Origin: Owenweeksia sp964619125
GTDB lineage: Bacteria; Bacteroidota; Bacteroidia; Flavobacteriales; Schleiferiaceae
Direction of reading: 5' to 3'
Length of the DNA: 64,000 nt
NCBI GenBank assembly: GCA_964619125.1
Contig: CAZUCA010000002.1
Location: forward strand, 23,617 to 87,616
Shown here: positions 24,694 through 34,101 of the stretch, one piece after another
Position numbering within the stretch: the first letter of the stretch is position 1
Layout of the letters: the number at the start of each line of letters is the position of its first letter
The notes under the pieces: generated by a model
The model's database searches: none
What the model was told of the DNA's origin: nothing
Seen by the model: only the letters and a program-made list of their open reading frames with translations
Made by a program: the position numbers and the translations under genes

Positions 24694-25869
24694 ATGGGAT
24701 GCACTAATTGTAGCACTAACGGGCTTCCCAAAGGATGCAAGAGCAATGGCTCGTGCGGTACTGGCAGCTGTGATAAGTTGACTGTTTTTGACTGGCTTTC
24801 CAATATGGAGCAGCCGGGGGGCAGCTTCGATTTTATGGAAGTACGCTTTAAGAACGGTCGTAAGGAGTTTTATAAGAACGTCAATAATATATCGGTACAT
24901 ATCAATGACGTGGTGGCCGTTGAAGGCACCCCGGGTCATGACATCGGACGGGTTTCGCTTAGCGGCGAGCTGGTTCGTATACAAATGAAGCAAAAGGGCA
25001 AAAGCCCTTCCGATAAGGACTTTAAGAAACTCTATCGCAAAGCCAATCAGCGCGACATCGACATCTGGCAGCAAGCCCAAAGTAAAGAGACTGATACCAT
25101 GATCAGGAGCCGGCAAATGGCCGATCAGCTTGGTCTGGATATGAAAATAAGTGATGTGGAGTACCAGGGGGATGGCAATAAAGCCACCTTCTACTACACC
25201 GCCGAGGAGCGGGTTGATTTCCGTCAGCTCATCAAGGATCTGGCGGCTGAATTCAGGGTAAGAATTGAAATGCGCCAGATCGGTGCACGCCAGGAGGCGG
25301 GCCGGGTTGGTGGCATCGGTTCCTGTGGCCGTGAACTATGCTGCAGCACCTGGCTGACTGATTTCCGCTCGGTAAACACCGCCGCTGCCCGTTACCAGCA
25401 GTTGGCCTTAAACCCCCAAAAACTGGCCGGCCAGTGTGGTAAGCTCAAGTGCTGCCTCAACTACGAGCTCGACCAGTACCTGGAGGCCCTGCGCGACTTT
25501 CCCAAAAATGAGGTGGTGCTGCGTACCCAAAAGGGTGATGCCATTCTCCAGAAGATGGATATCTTTAAGCGCAAGCTCTGGTACAGCTATAAAAACCTGG
25601 GGGTAGACTGGATCTGCCTGGATGTAGCAGCTGTCAATAAGATTATCCAGATGAATGAGGCTGGTAAAACCCCGGCATCACTGGAAGATTTTATGGTGGT
25701 TGAAGAGCCTAAAAGTGATTCGTTTGAACCAAAAATTGAAGAGGGTAGCCTTACCCGCTTTGACAACAAACGGGGCAATCGCAAGCGTAAATCGCGCAAA
25801 AGACCGCCCCGGCAAAAGTCGAAGAATAGCAATGCCCGAAATAAAAACAAAGGTGCGTCAAATAAGTAG
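24694..25869 (+). CDS. ricT: RicT/YaaT-like PSP1 domain protein
   Basis: A 391-residue cytoplasmic protein. The N-terminus is Cys-rich (C3, C6, C15, C21, C26). The PSP1 domain covers about 30-290, and the diagnostic motifs are C-G-R-E-L-C-C-S-T-W and C-G-K-L-K-C-C-L-N-Y-E. In Bacillus the homologue RicT joins RicA and RicF in an iron-sulfur complex that affects RNA processing. The Cys residues here fit cluster binding. The C-terminal 50 residues are strongly basic (R-K-R-K-S-R-K-R-P-P), which would suit nucleic acid contact. The partners are not in this window. GldH starts 38 nt before its stop. Confidence 0.88.
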   Translation: MGCTNCSTNGLPKGCKSNGSCGTGSCDKLTVFDWLSNMEQPGGSFDFMEVRFKNGRKEFYKNVNNISVHINDVVAVEGTPGHDIGRVSLSGELVRIQMKQKGKSPSDKDFKKLYRKANQRDIDIWQQAQSKETDTMIRSRQMADQLGLDMKISDVEYQGDGNKATFYYTAEERVDFRQLIKDLAAEFRVRIEMRQIGARQEAGRVGGIGSCGRELCCSTWLTDFRSVNTAAARYQQLALNPQKLAGQCGKLKCCLNYELDQYLEALRDFPKNEVVLRTQKGDAILQKMDIFKRKLWYSYKNLGVDWICLDVAAVNKIIQMNEAGKTPASLEDFMVVEEPKSDSFEPKIEEGSLTRFDNKRGNRKRKSRKRPPRQKSKNSNARNKNKGASNK

Positions 25870-26341
25870 TCTGCTACTGATTTTAATGGGGCTTTACTCC
25901 TGCGACGAGCCTGCCCTGTATGAGGAATACGTGGCCATCCCGGACCAGGGTTGGCATCAGGATAGTGTTGTCACCTTTGAGGTGATGATCGAGGATACGG
26001 CCTCCGCTTATCGCGTAGGCTGGCATTTGCGCAATAACAACAACTACCCCTACAGCAATATATTCCTCTTCAGGGAGGTTACTTCGCAAAGGGGACGCGA
26101 GTTTGCCGATACCGCCGAATTTATGCTGGCCGATCCTTACGGCAAATGGCTTGGCAAGGGTGTGGGTGAACTAAAGACCAATTCCTGGCCCTTTAAAGAT
26201 CAGCTGCTGATGTTTAAACAGCCTGGTGCTTATGTGTTTAAATTACAGCAAGCCATGTATCCCGAATACCTGCAGGGGCTTGAAGACGTTGGATTAAGTA
26301 TTTATAAAGTTTCTCCCGAAGATGGCGAAGAAAAAGGCTAA
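25832..26341 (+). CDS. gldH: gliding motility lipoprotein GldH
   Basis: A 169-residue lipoprotein. The signal sequence I-S-S-L-L-L-I-L-M-G-L-Y-S-C puts the lipidated cysteine at residue 24. The mature part has Y-R-V-G-W-H-L-R-N-N-N-N-Y-P-Y-S-N-I-F, Y-G-K-W-L-G-K-G and a C-terminal G-L-S-I segment, which fit GldH. GldH is needed for gliding and associates with the T9SS machinery in the outer membrane. The ATG at 25832 overlaps the RicT gene by 38 nt and its end overlaps the PBP1A gene by 20 nt. The longer open frame from 25655 would run through RicT coding sequence and precede the signal peptide, so I reject it. Confidence 0.86.
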   Translation: MPEIKTKVRQISSLLLILMGLYSCDEPALYEEYVAIPDQGWHQDSVVTFEVMIEDTASAYRVGWHLRNNNNYPYSNIFLFREVTSQRGREFADTAEFMLADPYGKWLGKGVGELKTNSWPFKDQLLMFKQPGAYVFKLQQAMYPEYLQGLEDVGLSIYKVSPEDGEEKG

Positions 26342-28622
26342 AGACAATTTCGGCCAGTATGTAAAGTGGCTATGGATCATTGTGCTATCAGGCATTGCTG
26401 CCGTGGCACTGTTCATTTTCCTGGTGTCGCAGGAAGTGTTTGGCGAGCTCCCCAGTTTTGCCCAGATCGAAAACCCCAAGAGCAACCTCGCCAGTGAGAT
26501 TATCACTGCCGACGGCAAAACCCTGGGCCGTTTTTACCAGGAAAACCGAACCCACGCCGAGTACGAAGACCTCAGCCCCCACCTTATCAACGCTTTGGTG
26601 GCAACCGAAGATGAGCGCTACTACCAACACAGTGGCATCGACTTTCGTTCGCTGGCCCGGGCGGTGGTAAACCTGGGAAAAGATGGTGGTGGCAGTACCA
26701 TCAGCCAGCAGTTGGCCAAGCAGCTCTTTCACGATCAGGCCAAAACCACTTCTGAACGGATTATGCAGAAGTTTAAGGAGTGGGTGATCGCCACCCGCCT
26801 GGAGCGCCAGTACACCAAGGAGGAAATTATCGCCATGTACTTCAACGTGTACGACTTTCTCTACCAGGCAGTAGGCATTAACTCGGCCGCCCGCATTTAC
26901 TTCAATACCACCCCCGATAGCCTCACCATAGAGCAATCGGCCATGCTGGTGGGCATGCTGAAAAACCCTATTCTTTACAACCCACGTCGCTATCCTGACA
27001 ATGCACTCAACCGCCGCAACACCGTGTATCAGCAGATGATGCGTAGCGATATGCTTGATGACACCGCCTATGACACCCTCAAGGAAAAGCCAATAGAGCT
27101 CGAATTTACCCGCGAAAGCCACCTGGAAGGGCTGGCTCCCTATTTCCGCGAATACCTGCGTGGGTTTATGAAAGACTGGGTAGTGCAGCACGAGGCCAAA
27201 ACCGGCGAGAAATACGACATCTATACCGATGGTCTTAAGATTTACACCACCATCGATTCGCGCATGCAAACCTATGCTGAGGAAGCGGTGAAGGAACATT
27301 TCACCAACCTGCAGAAGAAGTTTTTTGAAGTGGAGAAGAACCGCAAGCTGGCACCCTTCCACAACGTAACCCCGGAGCAGATAGACCGCATCCTCACCCA
27401 GGCCATGCGTCGCTCGGCCCGCTACCGCAGTATGCGCAACAGTGGCGCCTCTCAGGATTCGATCAAAAAAGCCTTTAACACCCCGGTACCCATGACCGTG
27501 TTTAGCTGGCAGGGCGATATCGATACCGTAATGACCCCCCTCGACTCCATCCGCTATTACAAGCACTTCTACAACGCCGGGCTCCTCTCGGTAGAGCCGC
27601 AAACCGGCTTTGTTAAGGCTTATGTGGGCGGCATAGACTACAAGCACTTCAAGTACGACCACGCCACCCAGGGTAAGCGCCAGGTAGGCTCCACCTTTAA
27701 GCCCTTTGTGTACGCCACCGCTATCAAACAAAAGCACTATTCACCCTGCTTCGAGGTTCCCAATGTTCCTACCTGTATTGAACAAGGCCGCTATGGCCTG
27801 CTTGAAGACTGGTGTCCCCGGAACAGCAGTGGTAACTACGGCGGTGTATATACCCTTAAGGGAGCACTTGCCAACAGTATCAATACCGTCACCACCTACC
27901 TGATGAAGGAAATTGGTCCCGATCCGGTAATCCGCCTGTGTAAGGAAATGGGCATTGAGAGCGACATCCCCTCCGCCCCTTCCATTGCCCTGGGTACAGT
28001 TGACCTGTCAGTTAAGGAAATGGTGGGCTCCTACACTACCCTTGCCAATAAAGGTGTGTATACCGAACCGATAATGGTTACCCGCATCGAGGACAAAAAC
28101 GGGGTGGTATTACAGGAGTTTACCCCTGCCAGCAACGAGGTTATGAGCGAGGAAGATGCCTATATTATCCTCGACCTGATGAAAGGGGTAACTACCGGCG
28201 GCACCGGAACCCGCCTGCGTACCAAGTGGTGCAGCACTCCCAACGAAGTGGTTACCGGCTTCCCCTATGAGTTTACCAACCCTATTGCCGGCAAAACCGG
28301 CACTACCCAGAATCAGTCTGACGGCTGGTTTATGGGAGTGGTGCCCAACCTTATTACCGGTGTATGGGGAGGCTGTGAAGACCGGGCCGCCCACTTTGGC
28401 AGCATCACCTTTGGGCAGGGTGCCACGGTAGCCTTGCCGGTATGGGGTACTTACATGAAAAAAGTATATGCCGACAAGAAGTTACAGGTAAGTAAGGAAG
28501 ATTTTGAAAAGCCTGACCATCCGGTTAGCGTGGAGCTTAATTGCGCCCAGTATAATCCTGATGACACCTCCAACAAAGAAGTACCTGAACCGGATTTACC
28601 AGGTGAATTTGAAGGATTATAA
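26322..28622 (+). CDS. class A penicillin-binding protein (PBP1A family)
   Basis: A 766-residue bifunctional peptidoglycan synthase. It has a cytoplasmic tail, one membrane helix at about 16-36, a GT51 glycosyltransferase domain (E96 in A-T-E-D-E-R-Y-Y-Q-H-S-G, G-G-S-T-I-S-Q-Q-L) and a transpeptidase domain. The transpeptidase motifs are S457-T-F-K, S-I-N and K658-T-G-T. All catalytic residues are present. It polymerises lipid II and cross-links the stem peptides outside the inner membrane. Its ATG lies inside the last codons of gldH, as is common in flavobacterial gldH-PBP pairs. No terminator is obvious in the 82 nt before scoA. Confidence 0.95.
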   Translation: MAKKKAKDNFGQYVKWLWIIVLSGIAAVALFIFLVSQEVFGELPSFAQIENPKSNLASEIITADGKTLGRFYQENRTHAEYEDLSPHLINALVATEDERYYQHSGIDFRSLARAVVNLGKDGGGSTISQQLAKQLFHDQAKTTSERIMQKFKEWVIATRLERQYTKEEIIAMYFNVYDFLYQAVGINSAARIYFNTTPDSLTIEQSAMLVGMLKNPILYNPRRYPDNALNRRNTVYQQMMRSDMLDDTAYDTLKEKPIELEFTRESHLEGLAPYFREYLRGFMKDWVVQHEAKTGEKYDIYTDGLKIYTTIDSRMQTYAEEAVKEHFTNLQKKFFEVEKNRKLAPFHNVTPEQIDRILTQAMRRSARYRSMRNSGASQDSIKKAFNTPVPMTVFSWQGDIDTVMTPLDSIRYYKHFYNAGLLSVEPQTGFVKAYVGGIDYKHFKYDHATQGKRQVGSTFKPFVYATAIKQKHYSPCFEVPNVPTCIEQGRYGLLEDWCPRNSSGNYGGVYTLKGALANSINTVTTYLMKEIGPDPVIRLCKEMGIESDIPSAPSIALGTVDLSVKEMVGSYTTLANKGVYTEPIMVTRIEDKNGVVLQEFTPASNEVMSEEDAYIILDLMKGVTTGGTGTRLRTKWCSTPNEVVTGFPYEFTNPIAGKTGTTQNQSDGWFMGVVPNLITGVWGGCEDRAAHFGSITFGQGATVALPVWGTYMKKVYADKKLQVSKEDFEKPDHPVSVELNCAQYNPDDTSNKEVPEPDLPGEFEGL

Positions 28623-28704
28623 ACCTGGCCTTCCGGGGCGGTCAAGAAAAAAATAATAGGCAACTGCCTGTCAAACACGATAGGCAAAAATTGTGATTTA
28701 GCTT

Positions 28705-29406
28705 ATGATTAAAAAAGTAGTTAGCGATGCCACCACGGCGGTTGAAGGCCTGAAAGACGGCATGACTTTGATGTTGGGAGGCTTTGGTCTTTGTGGCATT
28801 CCCGAAAACGCTATCGCGGCCATTCGTGAAAGCGGTGCCACAGATCTTACCTGTATCAGTAACAATGCCGGGGTAGACGACTTTGGCCTGGGCCTGCTCT
28901 TGCAAACCCGGCAGATCAAAAAGATGATCAGCAGCTATGTGGGCGAAAATGACCTCTTTGAAAAGCAGATGCTCAGTGGCGAACTGGAGGTGGACCTGGT
29001 TCCCCAGGGTACGCTGGCCGAGCGTTGTCGCGCAGCGGGCGCCGGCATCCCGGCTTTTTACACCCCGGCTGGCTATGGTACTGAGGTGGCGCAGGGCAAG
29101 GAGGTGCGCTGGTTTAATGGCAAGCCTCACATCCTGGAACATGCCTTTGAAGCTGACTTTGCTTTTGTAAAAGCCTGGAAAGGTGATGAAGCCGGTAACC
29201 TGATCTTCAAGGGCACCGCCCGCAATTTTAACCCGATGATGGCCATGGCCGGTAAAATTACCGTTGCGGAAGTAGAGGAGCTGGTACCGGCTGGCGAATT
29301 GGATCCCAACCAAATCCATACCCCCGGTATTTTTGTACAGCGGATTTTTGAGGGCAAAAACTATGAGAAGCGGATTGAGCAACGGACAGTAAGAGAAAAT
29401 AGTTAA
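28705..29406 (+). CDS. scoA: 3-oxoacid CoA-transferase subunit A
   Basis: A 233-residue protein of the alpha subunit of succinyl-CoA:3-ketoacid (or acetoacetate) CoA transferase. The N-terminal region G-M-T-L-M-L-G-G-F-G-L-C-G-I-P-E-N and S-N-N-A-G-V-D-D-F-G-L-G are family hallmarks. With the beta subunit it moves CoA from succinyl-CoA to acetoacetate, joining ketone-body or branched-chain breakdown to the TCA cycle. The beta subunit gene follows after 62 nt. Acceptor specificity cannot be fixed from sequence. Confidence 0.94.
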   Translation: MIKKVVSDATTAVEGLKDGMTLMLGGFGLCGIPENAIAAIRESGATDLTCISNNAGVDDFGLGLLLQTRQIKKMISSYVGENDLFEKQMLSGELEVDLVPQGTLAERCRAAGAGIPAFYTPAGYGTEVAQGKEVRWFNGKPHILEHAFEADFAFVKAWKGDEAGNLIFKGTARNFNPMMAMAGKITVAEVEELVPAGELDPNQIHTPGIFVQRIFEGKNYEKRIEQRTVRENS

Positions 29407-29468
29407 TTGGTTGAATTGTAGAAAAGTCACCCAATCAACTAATGGACTAATTAACTAATCACTCAACT

Positions 29469-30125
29469 ATGTTAGATAAAAACGGAATCGCCAAACGCAT
29501 TGCCAAGGAGATGGAGGATGGCTACTATGTGAACCTCGGTATTGGTATCCCCACTCTGGTAGCCAATTACATCCCTGAAGGCATCAGCGTGGAATTTCAG
29601 TCTGAAAATGGTATTCTCGGTATGGGACCGTTTCCCACTGAAGAAGAGGTAGACGCCGATCTGATCAACGCCGGCAAGCAAACCATCACCGCTCTGCCGG
29701 GGGCCGTGTTCTTTGATTCGGCCAACAGTTTTGCCATGATCCGCGGGCAGCATGTGGATATGACCGTACTCGGGGCCATGGAAGTTTCTGAACAAGGCGA
29801 CATTGCCAACTGGAAAATACCGGGTAAGATGGTAAAAGGCATGGGTGGCGCCATGGATCTGGTAGCTTCAGCCGAAAACATTATTGTGGCGATGATGCAC
29901 ACCAACCGGGCCGGCGAAAGCAAGCTCCTCACCAAGTGTACCCTCCCCCTTACCGGTGTGCGTTGCGTTAAAAAAATTGTCACCAACCTGGCGGTTATCG
30001 ATGTAACCGACCGCGGTTTTGAACTCAAAGAACTGGCACCCGGGGTTAGTGTGGAAGAGGTAAAAGCCGCCACCGAAGGTACCCTGATTGTAGAAGGCGA
30101 TATTCCCGAAATGCAGCTGGACTAA
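29469..30125 (+). CDS. scoB: 3-oxoacid CoA-transferase subunit B
   Basis: A 218-residue beta subunit partner to the preceding gene. The likely catalytic glutamate is E46 in S-E-N-G-I-L-G, which forms the enzyme-CoA thioester. G-I-G-I-P-T-L and G-A-M-E-V-S-E-Q-G-D-I-A-N-W are also typical. The length is normal. Its TAA overlaps the ATG of the next gene by one base, although that gene is a membrane protein with no evident metabolic link. Confidence 0.95.
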   Translation: MLDKNGIAKRIAKEMEDGYYVNLGIGIPTLVANYIPEGISVEFQSENGILGMGPFPTEEEVDADLINAGKQTITALPGAVFFDSANSFAMIRGQHVDMTVLGAMEVSEQGDIANWKIPGKMVKGMGGAMDLVASAENIIVAMMHTNRAGESKLLTKCTLPLTGVRCVKKIVTNLAVIDVTDRGFELKELAPGVSVEEVKAATEGTLIVEGDIPEMQLD

Positions 30126-31462
30126 TGCCCGCTCCCTCCTCCTTTTTTAAACGGAGCTTCGTACTGCTGGTGCTGGTCCTCTTTACCGTGTTCTGGACCT
30201 CCAAATTCTGGCAGAGCCGGGCGGTAATAGAATGGGATGTCACTCTTTATTACAGCTACCTCCCCGCCACCTTTATTTACCACGACTACGACATTTACGA
30301 CAGCGGTGAGGAAGAATGGGGCAAGCGCCAGTTTTACATGAACCAGGATGCGGAGGGTCACCGCTACGTAAAAATGACCGCGGGGCTGAGCATGCTGTAT
30401 AGCCCTTTTTTTCTGGCCGCCCATTCGTTTGCCCAAAACTCAGCCCAGTTTGAGGCCAATGGCTTTAGTGAACCCTATCGCTATGCCCTGCTGATATCGG
30501 CCCTGATTTTTGCCCTGGGCGGCCTTTACTGCCTGGGACGCTTTCTGCGGTTTTATTTCAGCGATAAAGTGGCAGCCCTGGCCATGCTCTGCATTTTTAC
30601 CGGTACCAACCTGCCGTACTACAGCTTTGTAGAACCGATGAGCCATGTTTACAGCTTTGCACTGGTGAGTTTTATCCTCTTGCAAACCCAGCTGTACCTG
30701 GGTCGTCAAAAAATGGTGCGCGCCTTGCTTATAGGCCTGGCCGCCGGTCTGCTGGTTCTGATACGCCCGACCAATATCACCGCGCTGATCTTTCCCATTC
30801 TGCTTATCATTCATAGCTTTCGAAATATAAATACCCGCCAGCTTTGGCAGCACCTCACACTTACCCTGGCCGTGGCGGTACTTCCCCTCCTGCCCCAGTT
30901 TATTTACTGGAAGCATATGACCGGGCACTGGCTGCTGTATTCCTACAATGATGAAAGCTTCTTTTTTAGCGACCCCGAAATCTGGAAAGGACTTTTCAGC
31001 TACCGTAAGGGCTGGTTTACCTACTCACCGATTCTCTTTGTGGCCCTGCTGGGCTTAGTGGCGCTCTACCGGCGCTATCGCCACCTCCTGCTGGGGGTGC
31101 TGCTTACCCTTATCCCCACCCTGTGGATCACCTTTAGCTGGTGGTGCTGGTGGTATGGGGGCAGTTTCGGGTCACGCCCCATGATAGAATTTCTACCCTT
31201 TATGGCACTGGGGCTGGCCACAGCAATTGAATTTCTGACCGACCAGAAACGCTGGCTACAGTGGGGTGGCGGGGTGCTGGTATTTTTTCTCTGCTTCTGG
31301 AGCGTGTTTATGAATAAGCAATATAAGAGCAGCATCATCCACTACGACAGTATGAGTAAGGAACTCTACTGGGACCAGTTTCTGATTGATCATTTTGTGG
31401 AGGATTACGAGAAAAAACTGGATCCTGCCGACTACGAGGCTGCCAAGGTTAATGCTGACTAG
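30125..31462 (+). CDS. polytopic membrane protein, GT-C/glycosyltransferase-39-like
   Basis: A 445-residue protein with about ten membrane segments and several short charged loops. The first loop after the N-terminal helix holds E-W-D-V-T-L-Y-Y-S-Y-L-P-A, with an acidic residue pair where GT-C glycosyltransferases place their catalytic aspartate. That, the topology and the next membrane genes suggest a dolichyl/undecaprenyl-phosphate-sugar-type transferase, but no family signature is decisive. The start overlaps the scoB stop by one base. The 3' end overlaps the convergent gene by 14 nt. Confidence 0.6.
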   Translation: MPAPSSFFKRSFVLLVLVLFTVFWTSKFWQSRAVIEWDVTLYYSYLPATFIYHDYDIYDSGEEEWGKRQFYMNQDAEGHRYVKMTAGLSMLYSPFFLAAHSFAQNSAQFEANGFSEPYRYALLISALIFALGGLYCLGRFLRFYFSDKVAALAMLCIFTGTNLPYYSFVEPMSHVYSFALVSFILLQTQLYLGRQKMVRALLIGLAAGLLVLIRPTNITALIFPILLIIHSFRNINTRQLWQHLTLTLAVAVLPLLPQFIYWKHMTGHWLLYSYNDESFFFSDPEIWKGLFSYRKGWFTYSPILFVALLGLVALYRRYRHLLLGVLLTLIPTLWITFSWWCWWYGGSFGSRPMIEFLPFMALGLATAIEFLTDQKRWLQWGGGVLVFFLCFWSVFMNKQYKSSIIHYDSMSKELYWDQFLIDHFVEDYEKKLDPADYEAAKVNAD

Positions 31463-32597
31463 CAGAGGTATCGTTTTGGAGCTCATCTAAAAACTTCTGA
31501 GGAAAGCCGTAGCTGAACTGCTCCATATTGCCGGTGGTACTCAAAAAGACCACAAAATCTGCCTGCTTTACCGCTTCGATAGCTGAAAGCTCACTGGTAG
31601 GAGTGGAAGTGGGGTGAGCACCATGCTCAGTATTACCATAGTACCAAAAACGGGTATCCGTATCGAGATACTGCCAGGTGGCAGGCATCTTAAGAAAGCC
31701 AAAAAAGAAACTGTCGGCTATCAGCAGTAATCTAGGAGTGCTGGCGCCCGGCTGCTCTGCCCCAGAATAAATTGGCCAGGGCTGCGGCTGGGTCTCAACA
31801 GGAAAAAGCAGGTTCATCAGATTGCCAAGATCCTGATCATCGGGGTGCAGTTGCTCGCCCAGCGTATATCCCTCCAGCTTAACATTCTTCAGGTCCATGG
31901 CAGATATGGCCTCAAGGTGCTCAATTAGTCGTTGCAGGGCGAGGGTCATACCATAAGCATTCCAATGCACCCCGGTATTGGCAAAAAGTGGTACTCCCAC
32001 TGAGTCCTTGATGCCGGTGAAATAGCAGTTTAAGTCCAGAATATTGATCCCGGCAGAATCCATCATAGCCTTCGCAACCAGGTAATTTGTATTGGGATTG
32101 GGTTCAGTCACAAAGCCGTCGGGCAGGGCTTCCAACGCCATCCACACCTTACTGGGAGCAATAGTTACCACCATGGGCTTTTGCCAGCGCTTCAGAATAC
32201 TATCCAGCCGATGCATTCTGTCTACCTGATTCCGGAGGCTGTCCCTACCCACAAATGTCTCCCCCTGATAGTCCATATAAAAATCATAAGGTATTACCTG
32301 ATCATCTTTACCTATAGTGATACTGGGATTGAAGGAGCGCTTAAAAAGGGAGTAATGTACTTGATTGCGCAGGCGCACAAAAAACCAGCGAAAACCGATT
32401 TTCTCTTCGTAGGCGGCAGTGGCTTCCGCCTGATATCTCCCCTCTGTCCAACTATGTAACGACCATACAGGCCAGGGTCGCTGGTAATATACCCCGCTCA
32501 AGGGCCAGCTATTGGCAAAGTCTGTTGAACCTGAAATTCCGGCCAATAGCAAAATACCAAGTAACAAGGACACCGATATGTTTTGCAGCCTCATCAA
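31449..32597 (-). CDS. AlgJ/AlgX-like SGNH-type protein paired with an MBOAT
   Basis: A 382-residue protein with an N-terminal membrane anchor or signal (V-S-L-L-L-G-I-L-L-L-A) and a periplasmic domain. T-G-V-H-W-N-A-Y-G and L-L-L-I-A-D-S-F-F-F-G-F match the His-containing and Ser-containing blocks of AlgJ/AlgX-type acetyltransferase domains. The gene overlaps the upstream MBOAT gene by 4 nt, and MBOAT plus AlgJ-like pairs usually move acetyl groups from the cytoplasm to an exported glycan. The acceptor is unknown. The 3' end overlaps the convergent gene by 14 nt. Confidence 0.75.
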   Translation of the reverse strand: MMRLQNISVSLLLGILLLAGISGSTDFANSWPLSGVYYQRPWPVWSLHSWTEGRYQAEATAAYEEKIGFRWFFVRLRNQVHYSLFKRSFNPSITIGKDDQVIPYDFYMDYQGETFVGRDSLRNQVDRMHRLDSILKRWQKPMVVTIAPSKVWMALEALPDGFVTEPNPNTNYLVAKAMMDSAGINILDLNCYFTGIKDSVGVPLFANTGVHWNAYGMTLALQRLIEHLEAISAMDLKNVKLEGYTLGEQLHPDDQDLGNLMNLLFPVETQPQPWPIYSGAEQPGASTPRLLLIADSFFFGFLKMPATWQYLDTDTRFWYYGNTEHGAHPTSTPTSELSAIEAVKQADFVVFLSTTGNMEQFSYGFPQKFLDELQNDTSASQH

Positions 32598-34003
32598 AAG
32601 CGGAAATAAATAAAAGGATTAAAACCGGAGGCACTTATACTACCTATTGACAGTACCAGCAACAAGAGGCTTATCAGGGCAAAAGCCAGGGTCCGTAACT
32701 TGCCCGGGGGCTGCACCCATAGGGACTCCTGCCAATCCTCCACTTTTTTGCTGTACCCAACAAAGGAAAACAGTATTGCCACCCCCCCGGTAAGCATCAC
32801 CTGTGCAGGGATGTCAGGGCCACCCCCGCTAAAGGCAAACATCTTTTGAAGAAAGAGCCTGGCCTGCCCAAAAGTTTCGGAGCGGAAAAACACCCAGCCC
32901 ACTACCACAATAACAAAGGTGATTAACATGTTAAGTACTCCCGGTAAGCTGGCATATACTTTCTTAAGCAGGCTCCGTTCCAGCACCAGGAAAAGTCCAT
33001 GGTAGGCACCCCAAAAGATAAAGGTCCAGGCGGCACCATGCCAGAGGCCGCTAAGCAGAAAAACAAACCAGAGGTTGAAGTAAAGGCGTCCTTTTTTTAC
33101 CCGGTTTCCTCCCAGGGGGATGTAAAGATAATCGCGCATCCAGGTGCTGAGGGTAATATGCCAGCGCCGCCAGAATTCAGTGATGCTTTTGGCAATGTAG
33201 GGGCTGCGAAAATTTTCAGGAAAGCTAAAGCCCATCATTCTACCCAGGCCTATTGCCATATCGGAGTAGCCCGAAAAATCAAAGTAGATCTGGAAGGTAT
33301 AACAGAGGGCGCCATACCAGGCCTGGGAAGTACCCAGTAACTGAGGCTCAAGCTCAAAAATGCGGTCTGCTTCTGCCCCCAGCACATTGGCAATTAACAC
33401 CTTCTTCCCCAGACCCACCGCAAAGCGAAACAGGCCCAACAGCCGGTTTTCGGCATTGATAGCCTCACGGCGATTGGCCAGTTGATCGGCAATATCACTG
33501 TAACGTACAATAGGTCCCGCTATCAGCTGTGGAAAGAGGATAACGTAGAGAAGATGGTCACTATAGCGCTTAAGGGGTCGCTTCAACTGCCGGTAAACAT
33601 CCACTACGTAGCTGATTTTCTGAAAGGTGAAAAAGGAAATACCAATCGGCAACAGAATTTCGGTCCAGCCCACCCTTTCCAAGCCACTGGCCCTCAAAAT
33701 TGAGTTGACATTATCAACAAAGAAATTGGCGTATTTAAAGTAGGCCAGTAATCCAACGTTGCCAATCAGCGCCAGCCATAAAGCGGGTCGGCGCCAGGCC
33801 GGGTTCTCAAATTGACGCACCAGCAGGTAGTCCATGGCCACACTGGCGATAAGCACAAACACGAAGAGCGGCGCCCCCCAGGTGTAAAACAGCACACTGG
33901 CCAATAAGGCCCAACCATTTTTAAAGCGGTAAGGCAGAAGCCAATACACGCCAAAAAACAGTGGTACAAATAATAATAAAAAGAGGCTACTGCTAAATAC
34001 CAT
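32594..34003 (-). CDS. MBOAT family O-acyltransferase (AlgI/DltB-like)
   Basis: A 469-residue polytopic membrane protein. The N-terminus (F-S-S-S-L-F-L-L-L-F-V-P-L-F-F), the Y-S-D-M-A-I-G-L-G-R-M-M-G-F block and the catalytic region L-S-G-L-W-H322-G-A-A-W-T-F are typical of the AlgI branch. His322 is the expected active-site residue. It would pass acyl groups, probably acetyl, across the membrane to the partner gene product downstream. The ATG at 34003 is preferred to an in-frame TTG at 34015. A near-match promoter box (TTACTTTG, minus strand, 34033-34026) lies just upstream. Confidence 0.9.
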   Translation of the reverse strand: MVFSSSLFLLLFVPLFFGVYWLLPYRFKNGWALLASVLFYTWGAPLFVFVLIASVAMDYLLVRQFENPAWRRPALWLALIGNVGLLAYFKYANFFVDNVNSILRASGLERVGWTEILLPIGISFFTFQKISYVVDVYRQLKRPLKRYSDHLLYVILFPQLIAGPIVRYSDIADQLANRREAINAENRLLGLFRFAVGLGKKVLIANVLGAEADRIFELEPQLLGTSQAWYGALCYTFQIYFDFSGYSDMAIGLGRMMGFSFPENFRSPYIAKSITEFWRRWHITLSTWMRDYLYIPLGGNRVKKGRLYFNLWFVFLLSGLWHGAAWTFIFWGAYHGLFLVLERSLLKKVYASLPGVLNMLITFVIVVVGWVFFRSETFGQARLFLQKMFAFSGGGPDIPAQVMLTGGVAILFSFVGYSKKVEDWQESLWVQPPGKLRTLAFALISLLLLVLSIGSISASGFNPFIYFRF

Positions 34004-34101
34004 GGCTGCTACCAAGCGAGGCTGCCAAAGTAAATAAATAGCCTAACTATAAGTAAGCCGATTTTAGCATCTTTGATGCCTTGCCGAACTACCAAAAACA
34101 T

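Noticed and set aside
25655..25831. N-terminal extension of GldH reading through RicT coding sequence
   Set aside because: The extension precedes a lipoprotein signal peptide and overlaps RicT. The ATG at 25832 is the natural start.
26388..27737. Long open frame (about 450 codons) on the minus strand, inside the PBP1A gene
   Set aside because: It is exactly antisense to a complete, motif-rich PBP1A. Its translation has no recognisable domain. Codon bias of the sense gene explains it.
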